From: UBA11524 sp963590165
GTDB lineage: Bacteria > Bacillota > Clostridia > Christensenellales > Aristaeellaceae
NCBI GenBank assembly: GCA_963590165.1
Contig: CAVANO010000034.1
Location: forward strand, 62,001-126,000
Reading direction: 5' to 3'
DNA: 64,000 nt
The position numbers were made by a program, and so were the translations under genes. The notes below the pieces were generated by a model. That model ran no database searches and was not told where the DNA came from. It saw only the letters and a list, made by a program, of their open reading frames with translations. Below are positions 54,763 to 63,754 of the stretch, piece by piece (within the stretch, counting starts at the first letter, position 1; the number at the start of each line of letters is the position of its first letter).

Positions 54763-54789
54763 ACGCAGTCGATCATCTGACCGCTGCGT
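54763..54789 (-). terminator. terminator of the alpha/beta hydrolase gene
   Basis: On the minus strand ACGCAG (54789-54784) pairs with CTGCGT (54768-54763) around a 15-base loop, followed by a T run. Confidence 0.8.
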
Positions 54790-54812
54790 CATCAGGATAG
54801 AGTAGCTTTTCA

Positions 54813-55682
54813 TCAGTCTACAAGGAACTTCAGGCAACGCTCTCGGTAGTCAGGTGCCTCATCGTAAACACCATGACCATATTCCTCACCATACAGATAG
54901 TATTCGCACTGAAGTGCATCTGCAATCTGCTTCGAACCATCTGCCGTTGTGACATGGTCGCCTTCCGCCCCAAGCACCAGCACAGGGCACTTGATTGCTG
55001 ACAGCTCATCATAGCAATCGAAGCTCGCACAGGCATTTGCCTGAATGATGAAACGCTCATATTCCTCGTCAGTGATACCAAGATTGGAGGAAATAAGAAC
55101 ATCATGGTATTCTGCAAGTGTCGCCTCAGAATAGACATTGTCTGCAAAACTCTCCAGCAGCGCCATTTCATCCTTCGTCTCTGCCAGCGCAATCCATTCG
55201 CCGATAACTTGCGTAAAGGTGTCATTCTGCTTGGCAAGCGTTGAGCCCAGAATCAGCTTATTAACCAGTTCCGGATGATTGATGGCAATCTCCATTGCAA
55301 TCATGCCTCCCTGCGATGCGCCGAAGATATCCGCGCTTTCGATACCGAGCGTCTTCATCGCCGTAACCGTTTTTTCCGCAATGTCCTTGTTTGTCATGCC
55401 TACGCTAAGTTCCTTAGGACGGTCGAACACGTATACGGTGTATTCTGACGTAAATTCCTGATATGCTGCTGCAATGGCATCAGCTGAACCCATCACACTG
55501 TGGATCGCCAAACCAGGCAAAATCACAAACGTCTTGGCGCCGTTGCCGAATACCGTATAATCCATTTCATTTTCTCCTATAGAAATAGTTTCAACGTGCG
55601 CAATGACTGCATCCTCTGCATAAACAGTCAGTACACCGAACACCAGTGCGCAAAGCAGCATTACTGCTAAACACTTTTTCAT
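54813..55682 (-). CDS. secreted alpha/beta hydrolase
   Basis: This 289-residue protein has a signal peptide (residues 1-22, MKKCLAVMLLCALVFGVLTV) and the alpha/beta hydrolase fold. The nucleophile serine is in FGASQGG, the acid in LGAEGDHVT and the histidine in EYGHGVYDE. The substrate is unknown. The ATG at 55682 is preceded by GAGGAGG. It stands alone with its own promoter and terminator. Confidence 0.88.
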   Translation of the reverse strand: MKKCLAVMLLCALVFGVLTVYAEDAVIAHVETISIGENEMDYTVFGNGAKTFVILPGLAIHSVMGSADAIAAAYQEFTSEYTVYVFDRPKELSVGMTNKDIAEKTVTAMKTLGIESADIFGASQGGMIAMEIAINHPELVNKLILGSTLAKQNDTFTQVIGEWIALAETKDEMALLESFADNVYSEATLAEYHDVLISSNLGITDEEYERFIIQANACASFDCYDELSAIKCPVLVLGAEGDHVTTADGSKQIADALQCEYYLYGEEYGHGVYDEAPDYRERCLKFLVD

Positions 55683-55724
55683 CAACACACCCTCCTCAAA
55701 AACAATCGAGCATAACCATAGCGA

Positions 55725-55753
55725 ATTATACCACGTTTTGCTTTTTCCTACAA
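55725..55753 (-). promoter_or_regulatory. promoter of the alpha/beta hydrolase gene
   Basis: On the minus strand TTGTAG (55753-55748) and TATAAT (55730-55725) are spaced by 17 bases. Confidence 0.8.
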
Positions 55754-55758
55754 GCAGA

Positions 55759-55792
55759 AAACCTGCCAAGAGCAAGCGCTCCTGACAGGTTT
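55759..55792 (-). terminator. terminator of the ABC-nuclease operon
   Basis: On the minus strand AAACCTG, then CAGGAGC, pair with GCTCTTG, then CAGGTTT, around a GCTT loop, with two small interruptions, followed by TTCT. It lies 19 bases after the OB-repeat gene stop. Confidence 0.8.
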
Positions 55793-55810
55793 CCGCATCA
55801 ATAAGGGAGA

Positions 55811-57124
55811 TTATTCCGCCTTAACGACCGCATCAAGCGTGCAGCCCTTATCGAATTCAATCGTTCCCTTGTAATTCTTGATGGTGCCGCTGACAGTAAT
55901 AGTGTCGCCGACAGAAAGCGTCTGCGCACCGTCGCCAGACAGACGGTAACACTGCACCGCATAGTCCGTCAGACCGCCAGGCACGATGGTAACCGTGATG
56001 TTCTGATATTCATCGCTCCATGCCGTGTCGATGCTGCTGATGACACCAGTCATGGTGGACGCATCATTCATCGCCAGACCAGCCTCCAGCGTGTAAGCAT
56101 TGATTGCCAGACGAACGCTTGCAACATCATCTGCCGGCACGATTACACAGCCCTTGTCGAATTCAATGGTGCCCTTGTAGTTCTTGATGGTACCGTAAAC
56201 ACCGATGTTGCTGCCCACCTCAAGCGTCTGCGCACCTTCACCAGACAGGCGATAGCACTGAATCGGCTGATCCGTCAGGCCGTCGCAAACGATGGTGACA
56301 GTAATATTCTGATACTCATCGCTCCATGCCGTGTCGATGGAAGTGACTTCGCCGCAGAGTGCCGTCGGTGCCGTCATGGAAACGCCGGCTTCTAGTGCAT
56401 AGGCAGCATCGATAATACTCTTCTGGCTGACAATTTCACCGTAGCCAACCAGTTTGCAGCCCTTATCAAACTCGATGGTGCCATTGTAGTTCTTCAGCGT
56501 GCCTTCAACCGTGATCGCATCGCCAACTGCAAGGTTTTCCGCGCCATCACCAGAAAGGCGATAGCATTGAATCGGCTGATCTGCCAAATCGCCAACCTGA
56601 ATCGTTACGGTGATGTTCTTGTACTCATCGCTCCAAGCTGTGTTAATCTGGGTGACGGTACCGTACAGGCGCTGCGTCTCCTCCATGGAAACTCCGGCTT
56701 CCAGCGTGTACGCTGCAGCAACGATCTCCTCATAGCTCATGCCTTCGAGGATCATTGCAGCAGGCACCTTATGCGCAAAGGAAACACTGACCGTCTCGCC
56801 AGCAGCATTCGACAGCGTTGCCGTCAGGGTGTAAGTGACTTCCTCAGGATTGTTCTCGTCGACATCGATGGTGACCATCTTGTTGTCGCCGGGAACAATT
56901 TTAATAGTGTCGCTATCAGCTGTCCAAGTAATCGGGAATTCCGTACCACCGATGTTCACCACGCCAACAACCTCGTAGTCAGCCATGGTCGTTTCTGCTG
57001 AAGACTTGTACATCATGTACAGGTATGCCTTTGCAGAAGTCAGATCCTCATCGGTCGTTTCCGCAACTGCTGCGCAGGTGAAGCACATAACGGCAAGCAT
57101 GAGCATTGCAAGAAATTTCTTCAT
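55811..57124 (-). CDS. secreted protein with Ig-like domain and three OB-like repeats
   Basis: This 437-residue protein has a signal peptide (1-21), an atrophied bacterial Ig-like domain (about 25-122, FPITWTADSDTIKI), and three near-identical units at about 139-226, 242-330 and 343-430. Each unit reads roughly YTLEAGVSM, TAWSDEY, NITVTI, QCYRLSG, a VGD turn and FDKGC. The strand pattern (G-x-V, then VGD-x-I-x-V-x-G) is that of OB folds, which often bind nucleic acid. It is the last gene of the ABC importer operon, 31 bases after the nuclease-like gene. A binding role for extracellular nucleic acid is inferred. Confidence 0.85.
   Translation of the reverse strand: MKKFLAMLMLAVMCFTCAAVAETTDEDLTSAKAYLYMMYKSSAETTMADYEVVGVVNIGGTEFPITWTADSDTIKIVPGDNKMVTIDVDENNPEEVTYTLTATLSNAAGETVSVSFAHKVPAAMILEGMSYEEIVAAAYTLEAGVSMEETQRLYGTVTQINTAWSDEYKNITVTIQVGDLADQPIQCYRLSGDGAENLAVGDAITVEGTLKNYNGTIEFDKGCKLVGYGEIVSQKSIIDAAYALEAGVSMTAPTALCGEVTSIDTAWSDEYQNITVTIVCDGLTDQPIQCYRLSGEGAQTLEVGSNIGVYGTIKNYKGTIEFDKGCVIVPADDVASVRLAINAYTLEAGLAMNDASTMTGVISSIDTAWSDEYQNITVTIVPGGLTDYAVQCYRLSGDGAQTLSVGDTITVSGTIKNYKGTIEFDKGCTLDAVVKAE
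55855..56742 (-). repeat. three tandem coding repeats with a period of about 309 bases
   Basis: The three OB-like units are also similar at DNA level. The phrase CGCTCCATGCCGTGTCGATG occurs near 56010 and again near 56320, and a variant lies near 56630. The spacing fits internal duplication of a roughly 309-base unit. Confidence 0.85.
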
Positions 57125-57155
57125 GTTTATCTTCCTTTCTGAAGATCGGGTTTGT

Positions 57156-58433
57156 TTAATCCTGAAGCGTAATGGCATCCTGAAGGTAGGTGCAGATGAT
57201 GACGTTGCCGTCATAATCACGTTCGACAAAGCCGCGCACGTTAATCGTATGGTCAATCAGTGTCAGCATTTCCTTGCTGTAAGGCGCCTCCACCGTGATT
57301 TGCTGATCGCCGCAAACGCAGGTCAGGTAAACCACGCTGCCTGTACTTGACGCAGCTGTCACTTTCAGGCCGTCAACCGATACGCTCGTATACTGCACCA
57401 ACTCCGCGTAATTGTAAGTTTCTGCACCATTTTCTTCGTCAACGATGGTCACCGTATCATTCAGGAGCCTATCAAGCGATGTTTCTGTGTAATACGGCAA
57501 TTGACCATCGCTGATGAGCTGCAGATTGTTAGGGTCGCTCGGCTTCATCTGCCGGTAGGAGACATCAGACACCTGATACTGGTTCGCTGCCTCATAGTAT
57601 TGCACCGTGCCAACGACACGTACCTCATTGCCCGGCGTGAGAATGGACAAGCCCTTACCGCTAAGCGAATACCCGTAGTAAACGCTGATGCCGTAGACAA
57701 TGTCGCTGTCCGCATCGTAAGCTTCCACATAGGCAGACTGGTTGTAGGTCAGTGTGACAATGCCGTTGAAAGCAACCTTCTTGTTCAGGTACTTCTCCGC
57801 GTGACAGCGAAGCTCCTTGAGCGTGATTTCGATAGCATCGCCATAGTAGTAATCCGGGTCAGCTTCTCCAGAGTACATGTTCAGCTTGAACTGCCTTGCC
57901 TGATCAAGCGCATTCGAGCAAATACTGCCGTACTGCGTATTGAACGTGGAGTACGCCTTAGCAAGCCCATTCTGTAGCAACTCAAGATTCAGATTGCGGT
58001 ACTCTTCGCCTTCTGCCGGCTGATACCAGACCCAGAAGAGATATCTTTCACCCGTTGAGTCAATTTCCATCTCGGTGGAATCCGCCTCAAGGATGATCGA
58101 CACAGCATTTTCAAGCTTTTCACGCGTGAAATTGGAAGCTTTGACGCCGTACTCTTCGATTTTTCCGGTTGATTCAGGCGTGTTGAGTGCAAGGAAGCGC
58201 ACCTTCATATAGCCGCTTTCAGAAATGCTCGTCGGTACATAAAAGTGCACCGTATCGCCGTCGACAAAGGATTTGACTGTCGCGGTCGTCTTGAGCGTCG
58301 CTGAATTCATGTTCAAGTGAAGTTGGGACGCGTAATCAACGAATTCTGCAGGCTCCTCTGCGCTGCCTGCTGCCATCATCGAGAGAATCAGCAGCAGGAG
58401 CAGCAGTGAAGTCACAATGCGTTTAGTGTTCAT
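57156..58433 (-). CDS. secreted staphylococcal-nuclease-like protein with OB-like domains
   Basis: This 425-residue protein has a signal peptide (1-25, ending AAGSAEE) and an SNase domain at about 45-185: VDGDT at 57-61, the arginine at 79 and glutamate at 87 in VRFLALNTPE, and the second arginine at 130 in GERYLFWVW. The three catalytic residues of SNase are kept; one calcium aspartate is Asn (NTPE), which is common in relatives. Two OB-like regions follow (about 215-300 and 325-425). It starts 13 bases after the binding-protein stop, with no clear binding site, so translation is probably coupled. It likely cuts extracellular DNA or RNA. Confidence 0.87.
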   Translation of the reverse strand: MNTKRIVTSLLLLLLILSMMAAGSAEEPAEFVDYASQLHLNMNSATLKTTATVKSFVDGDTVHFYVPTSISESGYMKVRFLALNTPESTGKIEEYGVKASNFTREKLENAVSIILEADSTEMEIDSTGERYLFWVWYQPAEGEEYRNLNLELLQNGLAKAYSTFNTQYGSICSNALDQARQFKLNMYSGEADPDYYYGDAIEITLKELRCHAEKYLNKKVAFNGIVTLTYNQSAYVEAYDADSDIVYGISVYYGYSLSGKGLSILTPGNEVRVVGTVQYYEAANQYQVSDVSYRQMKPSDPNNLQLISDGQLPYYTETSLDRLLNDTVTIVDEENGAETYNYAELVQYTSVSVDGLKVTAASSTGSVVYLTCVCGDQQITVEAPYSKEMLTLIDHTINVRGFVERDYDGNVIICTYLQDAITLQD

Positions 58434-58446
58434 GTGTTCAAGCAAA

Positions 58447-59883
58447 TTACAGTCCGAAGCCAGCGATGGCCTGCTCGCACTTGGTGATGGCATCATCGAA
58501 GCGGGTCTGAATCATTTCTTCGAGCTTTGTGACGTTCTCCTCCTTTGTCAGGTCGAGCGTCGCAGCATCGGTCATGCAGCCAGCCAGCAGTTCGCCGACG
58601 CGGCTGCGTGCATCAGAGGATCCAGGGAAGGCAGGGGAGGTGTAATACGCATCGACCTGCTCAAGGCAAACCTTTGCAGCCAGTGCTGCCACATTGTCGC
58701 CGCCGTCCGCATTCGCCACGAAATCAGCATAGACTTCGTTCTCGGAAACAGACTTGATGACGGGCACGTAGCCTGAAGCCATGGAGAATTCCGCCTGGAA
58801 TTCAACGGTGGTCGTCAGGTACTTGACAAACAGCCAGGACGCGGCAACTTCCTGCGCATTGGACTTCTTGAAGATGCACAGGCTCGGACCCTGAGAAATG
58901 ACTTTGGGGTTCGACGGATCAGCCTGCGGGATGGTCGTAATACCCACTTCGAAGGGGTAAGTACCGTCAGCATTCTTCGTAGGACGCTGATACGTTGCGC
59001 CTGCAGAGGAACCGATGGACATGTAGCTCTTAATGCCGGAATCAGAGACGAACAGACCGGACGTATAGCTACCGTAAATCGTCTGCGTCGTCACATAGCC
59101 CTGATTGTACCACTCAGCAATGCGCTTCACGAACGCGCGGTTTTCAGCTGTGTTGAACAGGAAGTGCTCTCCGGTCGCACTGGTGTAAGGCGTCTTGAGC
59201 TGCTCGGTCATCGTGATGAACCAGTTATTCTCGGAGTCATAGCCAAGCGGGATGCTGTAAGGATCAATTTCGACAATCTGCTTGCAGACTTCTTCCATCT
59301 CATCCCATGTCGTCGGCACCTTCAGGTTGTTCTCATCAAAGAACGTCTTGTTGTAGTAGAGCACTTCGGTGGACTTGCTCATCGGCATGGTATACATGAG
59401 GCCATCGCCGAACTGCTTGCCTTCATTGTAATATGCCTCAATGAAGTCATCTTTCTGCTCCTGCGTCAAACCGAATGTTTCCGTCGTGCCGTCTGCACGG
59501 GTAATTTCAGCGGTGCTGTCGATGTAGTCATCGAGCGGCTGAACTGCACGTGCGAGGTTGTACAGCGCAACGTGATCCGGATAGCAGTAGGCGATGTTTG
59601 GCTGCGCACCGACGGTGATTTCCTTCGTGATCTGGTCACGAACATCGTCATAGCCGCCAACAGCGGTGTAGGTGATGTGGATATTGGGATACAACTTGTT
59701 GAATTCCGCGATGTAGGCATCCAGCACAGCTGTCAGATTTGTGCCCATCGTGTTGTAGAAGGTGATGTTGACTTCACTGCCATCGTAGGCCTCCACCTCA
59801 GTTGCCGTTTCGGCAGAGCCGATGCAGACCGTGCAAGCAAGAAGCATGGTCATTGCCAGGAGAAGAGAGAGAAACTTCCTCAT
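58447..59883 (-). CDS. ABC importer extracellular solute-binding protein
   Basis: This 478-residue protein is of the family 1 (sugar/UgpB-like) binding type. The signal peptide ends at LLAC (cysteine 17), a possible lipoprotein site. It has VNITFYNTMG, the LYPNIHITYT segment, PMSKSTEVLYYNK and the C-terminal AASWLFVKYLTT region typical of the group. The ligand is unknown; the family binds oligosaccharides and glycerol phosphates. The ATG at 59883 follows AAAGGAAGG. It is the fourth gene of the importer operon. Confidence 0.93.
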   Translation of the reverse strand: MRKFLSLLLAMTMLLACTVCIGSAETATEVEAYDGSEVNITFYNTMGTNLTAVLDAYIAEFNKLYPNIHITYTAVGGYDDVRDQITKEITVGAQPNIAYCYPDHVALYNLARAVQPLDDYIDSTAEITRADGTTETFGLTQEQKDDFIEAYYNEGKQFGDGLMYTMPMSKSTEVLYYNKTFFDENNLKVPTTWDEMEEVCKQIVEIDPYSIPLGYDSENNWFITMTEQLKTPYTSATGEHFLFNTAENRAFVKRIAEWYNQGYVTTQTIYGSYTSGLFVSDSGIKSYMSIGSSAGATYQRPTKNADGTYPFEVGITTIPQADPSNPKVISQGPSLCIFKKSNAQEVAASWLFVKYLTTTVEFQAEFSMASGYVPVIKSVSENEVYADFVANADGGDNVAALAAKVCLEQVDAYYTSPAFPGSSDARSRVGELLAGCMTDAATLDLTKEENVTKLEEMIQTRFDDAITKCEQAIAGFGL

Positions 59884-59943
59884 GTGACTACCTTCCTTTC
59901 TGGTCGTAGGGAGTATGATTGTTAAAGGTGGCTTTTCCACCGA

Positions 59944-60840
59944 TTAACCTTTGATTCCGCTGCGGCTGACACCGGACATGATGTACTTACGCAGGAAGAT
60001 GAACACCAAGAACAGTGGGAACGAAACCATAGCTACAGCAGCCATCTGCACGGGATAATTCGTCTCGCCGCTCGTGCTGTTGAAGGCATTGCGCAGACCG
60101 TTTGTAATCAGCTTATGCGCATCGTCATTCGCCACCAGACGCGGCCATACGTAGGAGTTCCACGCACCCATCATTTTGAGGATGGTGATGGAAATGAGCG
60201 TCGGCAGCGACAGCGGTACCATAACCTTCCACAGGTACTTGAAGTCGCTTGTTCCGTCAACTTTCGCCGCCAAATACAACTCATTGGGGATCTGCAAGAA
60301 GTTCTGCCTGAGCAGATAGATGTAGAATACGCTGACGAGAAAAGGAACAATCAGCACAGTAAACGTGTTCTGCCAGTTCAGGAGAAAAATCGTCTGGTAA
60401 TTCGTGATGGTGAACAGTTCCCCAGGAATCATCATCGTTGCAAGCAGTGCGGCAAAGAGCACATTCTTGCCCTTGAATTCCAGCCTTGCAAAAGCAAAAG
60501 CAGTCAGAATGGTGATAACAAGCGAAAGCAGTGTCGATACAATGCCGACATACGCTGTGTTCAGGAAGAGCTGCCCCAGATTACCAGTTGAGAAGGCTTC
60601 AGCGTAGTTGCTGAGCAGCAGCATCTTCGGCCAGAAGGTCGGCACGGATGACCGATATTCTTCCAGTGACTTCAGCGATGAGATAATCATCCAGTAGAAC
60701 GGAAACAGGACAATCGCGGCCATTACCAGCAGAAATACGTAAATCAGAATTGTGCTGATGACCTTCATGACCTTCTGCATTACGCCAACGTTTTGCATGT
60801 TCCTTGCATGCATGACGTTCAATTGTTGTTTTTCGGACAT
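59944..60840 (-). CDS. ABC importer permease, MalG/UgpE-like
   Basis: This 298-residue permease has six membrane segments, the first near residue 35 (YVFLLVMAAIVLFPFYWMIISSLK), and the EAA loop ELYLAAKVDGTSDFKYLWKVMVPLSLP that docks to the ATPase. The C-terminus (FIFLRKYIMSGVSRSGIKG) is typical. It pairs with the MalF-like permease 10 bases upstream. Confidence 0.95.
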   Translation of the reverse strand: MSEKQQLNVMHARNMQNVGVMQKVMKVISTILIYVFLLVMAAIVLFPFYWMIISSLKSLEEYRSSVPTFWPKMLLLSNYAEAFSTGNLGQLFLNTAYVGIVSTLLSLVITILTAFAFARLEFKGKNVLFAALLATMMIPGELFTITNYQTIFLLNWQNTFTVLIVPFLVSVFYIYLLRQNFLQIPNELYLAAKVDGTSDFKYLWKVMVPLSLPTLISITILKMMGAWNSYVWPRLVANDDAHKLITNGLRNAFNSTSGETNYPVQMAAVAMVSFPLFLVFIFLRKYIMSGVSRSGIKG

Positions 60841-60850
60841 ACTGCACCTC

Positions 60851-61789
60851 TCAATAATGGACGCGCTTCTTGCTGACCTGCATGTTGATCATCGTCACCA
60901 CGAAGATGATCGCAAACAGAATCAGTGCAGCAGCACTCGCTACGCCGTAGTTCGACTTCGGTAATGCATCATAAATCATGCCGACAATGGTGTTCATTCT
61001 ACCTGCATCACCCGCAGGTCCCATCGTTTCGCCGAATATACCGACAATGCTTGTGTATTCCTTGAAACCGCCGATGAAACCAGTAATAACGACATAGGCA
61101 ATCATCGGAGAGAGGAGCGGCACAGTAATCTTCGTGAATACGCGCCAACGAGGTGTGGAGTCAATCTTCGCGGCATCGTAGTACTGCTTATTGATACTCT
61201 GTAAACCGCCGAGCAGTACCAAAATCTTGAACGGCAGAGCGTTCCAGACGATGTAGACGATCATGACGAACAGATTCGCCCAATATTCCGAGCCCTGGTT
61301 GATCCAGTTGATGTAATGACCGCCGAAAAACTCGATGATATTGTTGACGATGCCCTTCGTCTGAATCAACCGCTCCATATGCGGCATGCCGATGATGTTG
61401 AACATTGCCGCAAAGACCATACCAATGGCGATGGAGTTCGTGACATACGGCAGGAAGAAAATTGTCTGCAGAACATTGCGCAGCGGCTTGATCGAATTGA
61501 GCGCCACCGCAATCAGCAATGCCAGAATCGTGGAAATCGGCACAGTAAAGATGCACAGCAACATCGTGTTCTTCAGCGCAGTTAGGAAGCCGCTGTCACC
61601 AATAACCGTCTGAAAATTCTTAATGCCAATGGTGAACGTTGCGCCACCAACTTCGCTCAGGCTGTTGTAATCATTGAGGAACGCAAGGCGCACCGTATTG
61701 ATAATCGGCCAAACCGTGAATACAAGTAGCAGGATGATTGCCGGTGCGAGGTACAGCCATGCTTTCCATTGATGTCTGCTTTCTACCAT
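60851..61789 (-). CDS. ABC importer permease, MalF/UgpA-like
   Basis: This 312-residue permease begins with WLYLAPAIILLLVFTVWPI and has the EAA loop QYYDAAKIDSTPRWRVFTKITVPLLSP. Six membrane segments are visible. It is one base from the ATPase gene upstream, implying coupled translation. Confidence 0.95.
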   Translation of the reverse strand: MVESRHQWKAWLYLAPAIILLLVFTVWPIINTVRLAFLNDYNSLSEVGGATFTIGIKNFQTVIGDSGFLTALKNTMLLCIFTVPISTILALLIAVALNSIKPLRNVLQTIFFLPYVTNSIAIGMVFAAMFNIIGMPHMERLIQTKGIVNNIIEFFGGHYINWINQGSEYWANLFVMIVYIVWNALPFKILVLLGGLQSINKQYYDAAKIDSTPRWRVFTKITVPLLSPMIAYVVITGFIGGFKEYTSIVGIFGETMGPAGDAGRMNTIVGMIYDALPKSNYGVASAAALILFAIIFVVTMINMQVSKKRVHY

Positions 61790-61790
61790 A

Positions 61791-62900
61791 TCATTTCACC
61801 TCGAATGGAATGCGCATGCCGTTATCGTCCTTGGTGAACAAGAACAATTTATTCGGCTTGATCTGGTAACGGACAACATCATTGCCGATCTGTATACGCT
61901 GATCCGCATCGATAATCGACCGCACAGTCGGCTTCTGGGACGCTTCATGCGTTGCGACAACCGATACATCACGTCCCATCACTTCAACATTTTGAGGCTT
62001 TAGAGAGAATGTGCCATGCTCCATATCCAGAATAAAGCCTTCCGGACGAATACCGGCAAACACCTCTTGATCCTTGACACCAGGTACCTGCATCACATTT
62101 TCACTGCCGATAAAGAGTTCTTCATTCTTGACACTGCCGGCAAAGATGTTAATCGGCGGTGTGCCAAGGAAATTCGCGACAAACAAATTTTCCGGATTAT
62201 CGTAGACTTCCTGCGGCTTGCCGATCTGCTGCACGATGCCGGACTTCATGACAACAATCATGTCGGAAATAGACATAGCTTCTTCCTGATCGTGCGTGAC
62301 AAAGACGGTCGTAATTTTCGTTTCCTTCTGAATGCGGCGAATTTCTTCTCGCGTTTGCAGACGCAGACGTGCATCGAGGTTTGACAGCGGCTCATCAAGC
62401 AGTAGCACGCGAGGCATTTTCACCAGCGCACGTGCGATGGCAACACGCTGCTGCTGACCGCCGGAAAGCTCACTTGGCTTGCGGTCGAGCAGGTTTTCAA
62501 TCTGCACGAGTTTCGCCGCTTCCTGCGCACGTGTCAACATGGCATCTTTGCTCAGTTTATCCTTGCCGCGCAGATTCTGCAGAGGAAAGAGAATATTTTG
62601 TTTGACAGTCAAATGCGGATAGAGTGCGTAGTTCTGGAACACAAGCCCGATGCCTCTATTTTCCGTGGACAGTTCCGTCACATCGTCATCGCCGAAGAAA
62701 ATCTTGCCGCTGCTGGGCTTTTGAAGGCCGCTGATCATATACAGTGTTGTACTCTTGCCACAGCCTGAAGGGCCGAGCAAACCGATCAGTTGCCCGTCCG
62801 GAATGGTGAAGTTGAAGTTGTTGACTGCAACAACCTCTTCGCCTGACTTTTTGTTGCGGCTCGGGAAGATTTTCGTCAGATTCTGCAAAACGATTTTCAT
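61791..62900 (-). CDS. ABC importer ATP-binding protein, UgpC-like
   Basis: This 369-residue ATPase is the dedicated energy subunit of the operon. It has Walker A GPSGCGKSTT, LVFQNYALYP, LSGGQQQRVAIARALVK, LLLDEPLSNLD and VTHDQEEA, and a C-terminal TOBE-like domain. It carries an insert before the first strand (FPSRNKKSGEEVVAVNN) absent from the stand-alone ATPase at 28206. The ATG at 62900 follows AAAGGGGA. Confidence 0.95.
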   Translation of the reverse strand: MKIVLQNLTKIFPSRNKKSGEEVVAVNNFNFTIPDGQLIGLLGPSGCGKSTTLYMISGLQKPSSGKIFFGDDDVTELSTENRGIGLVFQNYALYPHLTVKQNILFPLQNLRGKDKLSKDAMLTRAQEAAKLVQIENLLDRKPSELSGGQQQRVAIARALVKMPRVLLLDEPLSNLDARLRLQTREEIRRIQKETKITTVFVTHDQEEAMSISDMIVVMKSGIVQQIGKPQEVYDNPENLFVANFLGTPPINIFAGSVKNEELFIGSENVMQVPGVKDQEVFAGIRPEGFILDMEHGTFSLKPQNVEVMGRDVSVVATHEASQKPTVRSIIDADQRIQIGNDVVRYQIKPNKLFLFTKDDNGMRIPFEVK

Positions 62901-62941
62901 AGAATCCCCTTTCTTTATTCCGTACATTTTTTTGCGTGTGG

Positions 62942-63703
62942 TTAATAGGGCTGATTGGCGCTTGACTCTGCCTGACCCTTAGCGATGTAGGCTACTCTTT
63001 CCTCAGCAGTCCGAAAAATCCGCTGACTGCCCATGTCAACCGCAATTGTATCGGCCAGCAAATCATGAATCAAAGAATGATTCTTCGTCACAAGGAAAAG
63101 AATCACTTGAGATAGCAGAAGAGCAATGACAATGCAGCAGACCACAAGATTCAGGTTGCCGAAGAAGACCATCATGACAGCCATCACCGGTATCATCGTT
63201 TCCACTGCATACTTGCCGAGCACCGTTCTGACGAACAGCATGACAGGCGAAATCTGCACGCTGTCCGAGCGCATCAGAGCGACGCCAAATATCTTTTTGC
63301 CCAGTGTCTGTCCGTTTTTCAACAGCAGGGGAACCAGAAATTCAAGCAGCAAGTAGGCTATCAGGATGCCAAAACTGACGATGAGCAGTGAAAGCTGAAT
63401 GACCATCTCATACGCACGCACGGCATCCTCATCAGCGGCAAGCTGCTGATTGACCTGCTCTGTAAGCTGCTGCTCTTCCTCGGTGAGGTCGCTGTAATTC
63501 TGTGAAATAACAGAAATATCAAGACCATTCTCGTCAGCAATGGCTTGATACCGTGTCATGAGTGTATCATAATAGCTGTCGTAATTCAGCACATACGATA
63601 AGCCCCAGCCACACAAAACGCAAGCAACTGCCAATAGAATCACATCGAAAAGAAAGGCTGAGATGCGTTTCCATACATTTGCCCGCTGAAGATCACATGC
63701 CAT
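62942..63703 (-). CDS. RDD family membrane protein
   Basis: This 253-residue protein has the RDD pattern: ANVWKRISAFLFDVILL at the start, a membrane segment near 13-38, a long polar loop (about 40-100), two further segments (100-135 and 165-205), and GQTLGKKIFGVALMR. The function is unknown, and some members act in ion transport. It lies 41 bases upstream of the importer ATPase gene on the same strand and may be the first gene of that operon. AGGAGG precedes the ATG. Confidence 0.88.
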   Translation of the reverse strand: MACDLQRANVWKRISAFLFDVILLAVACVLCGWGLSYVLNYDSYYDTLMTRYQAIADENGLDISVISQNYSDLTEEEQQLTEQVNQQLAADEDAVRAYEMVIQLSLLIVSFGILIAYLLLEFLVPLLLKNGQTLGKKIFGVALMRSDSVQISPVMLFVRTVLGKYAVETMIPVMAVMMVFFGNLNLVVCCIVIALLLSQVILFLVTKNHSLIHDLLADTIAVDMGSQRIFRTAEERVAYIAKGQAESSANQPY

Positions 63704-63754
63704 CGAGGTTCATCCTCCTGCTAATGATCATGTCCTATTTTTTTACCAAATACT

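Noticed and set aside
55855..56742. CRISPR-like array suggested by regularly spaced repeats
   Set aside because: The repeats are coding, about 309 bases apart and in frame, with no short spacer pattern.
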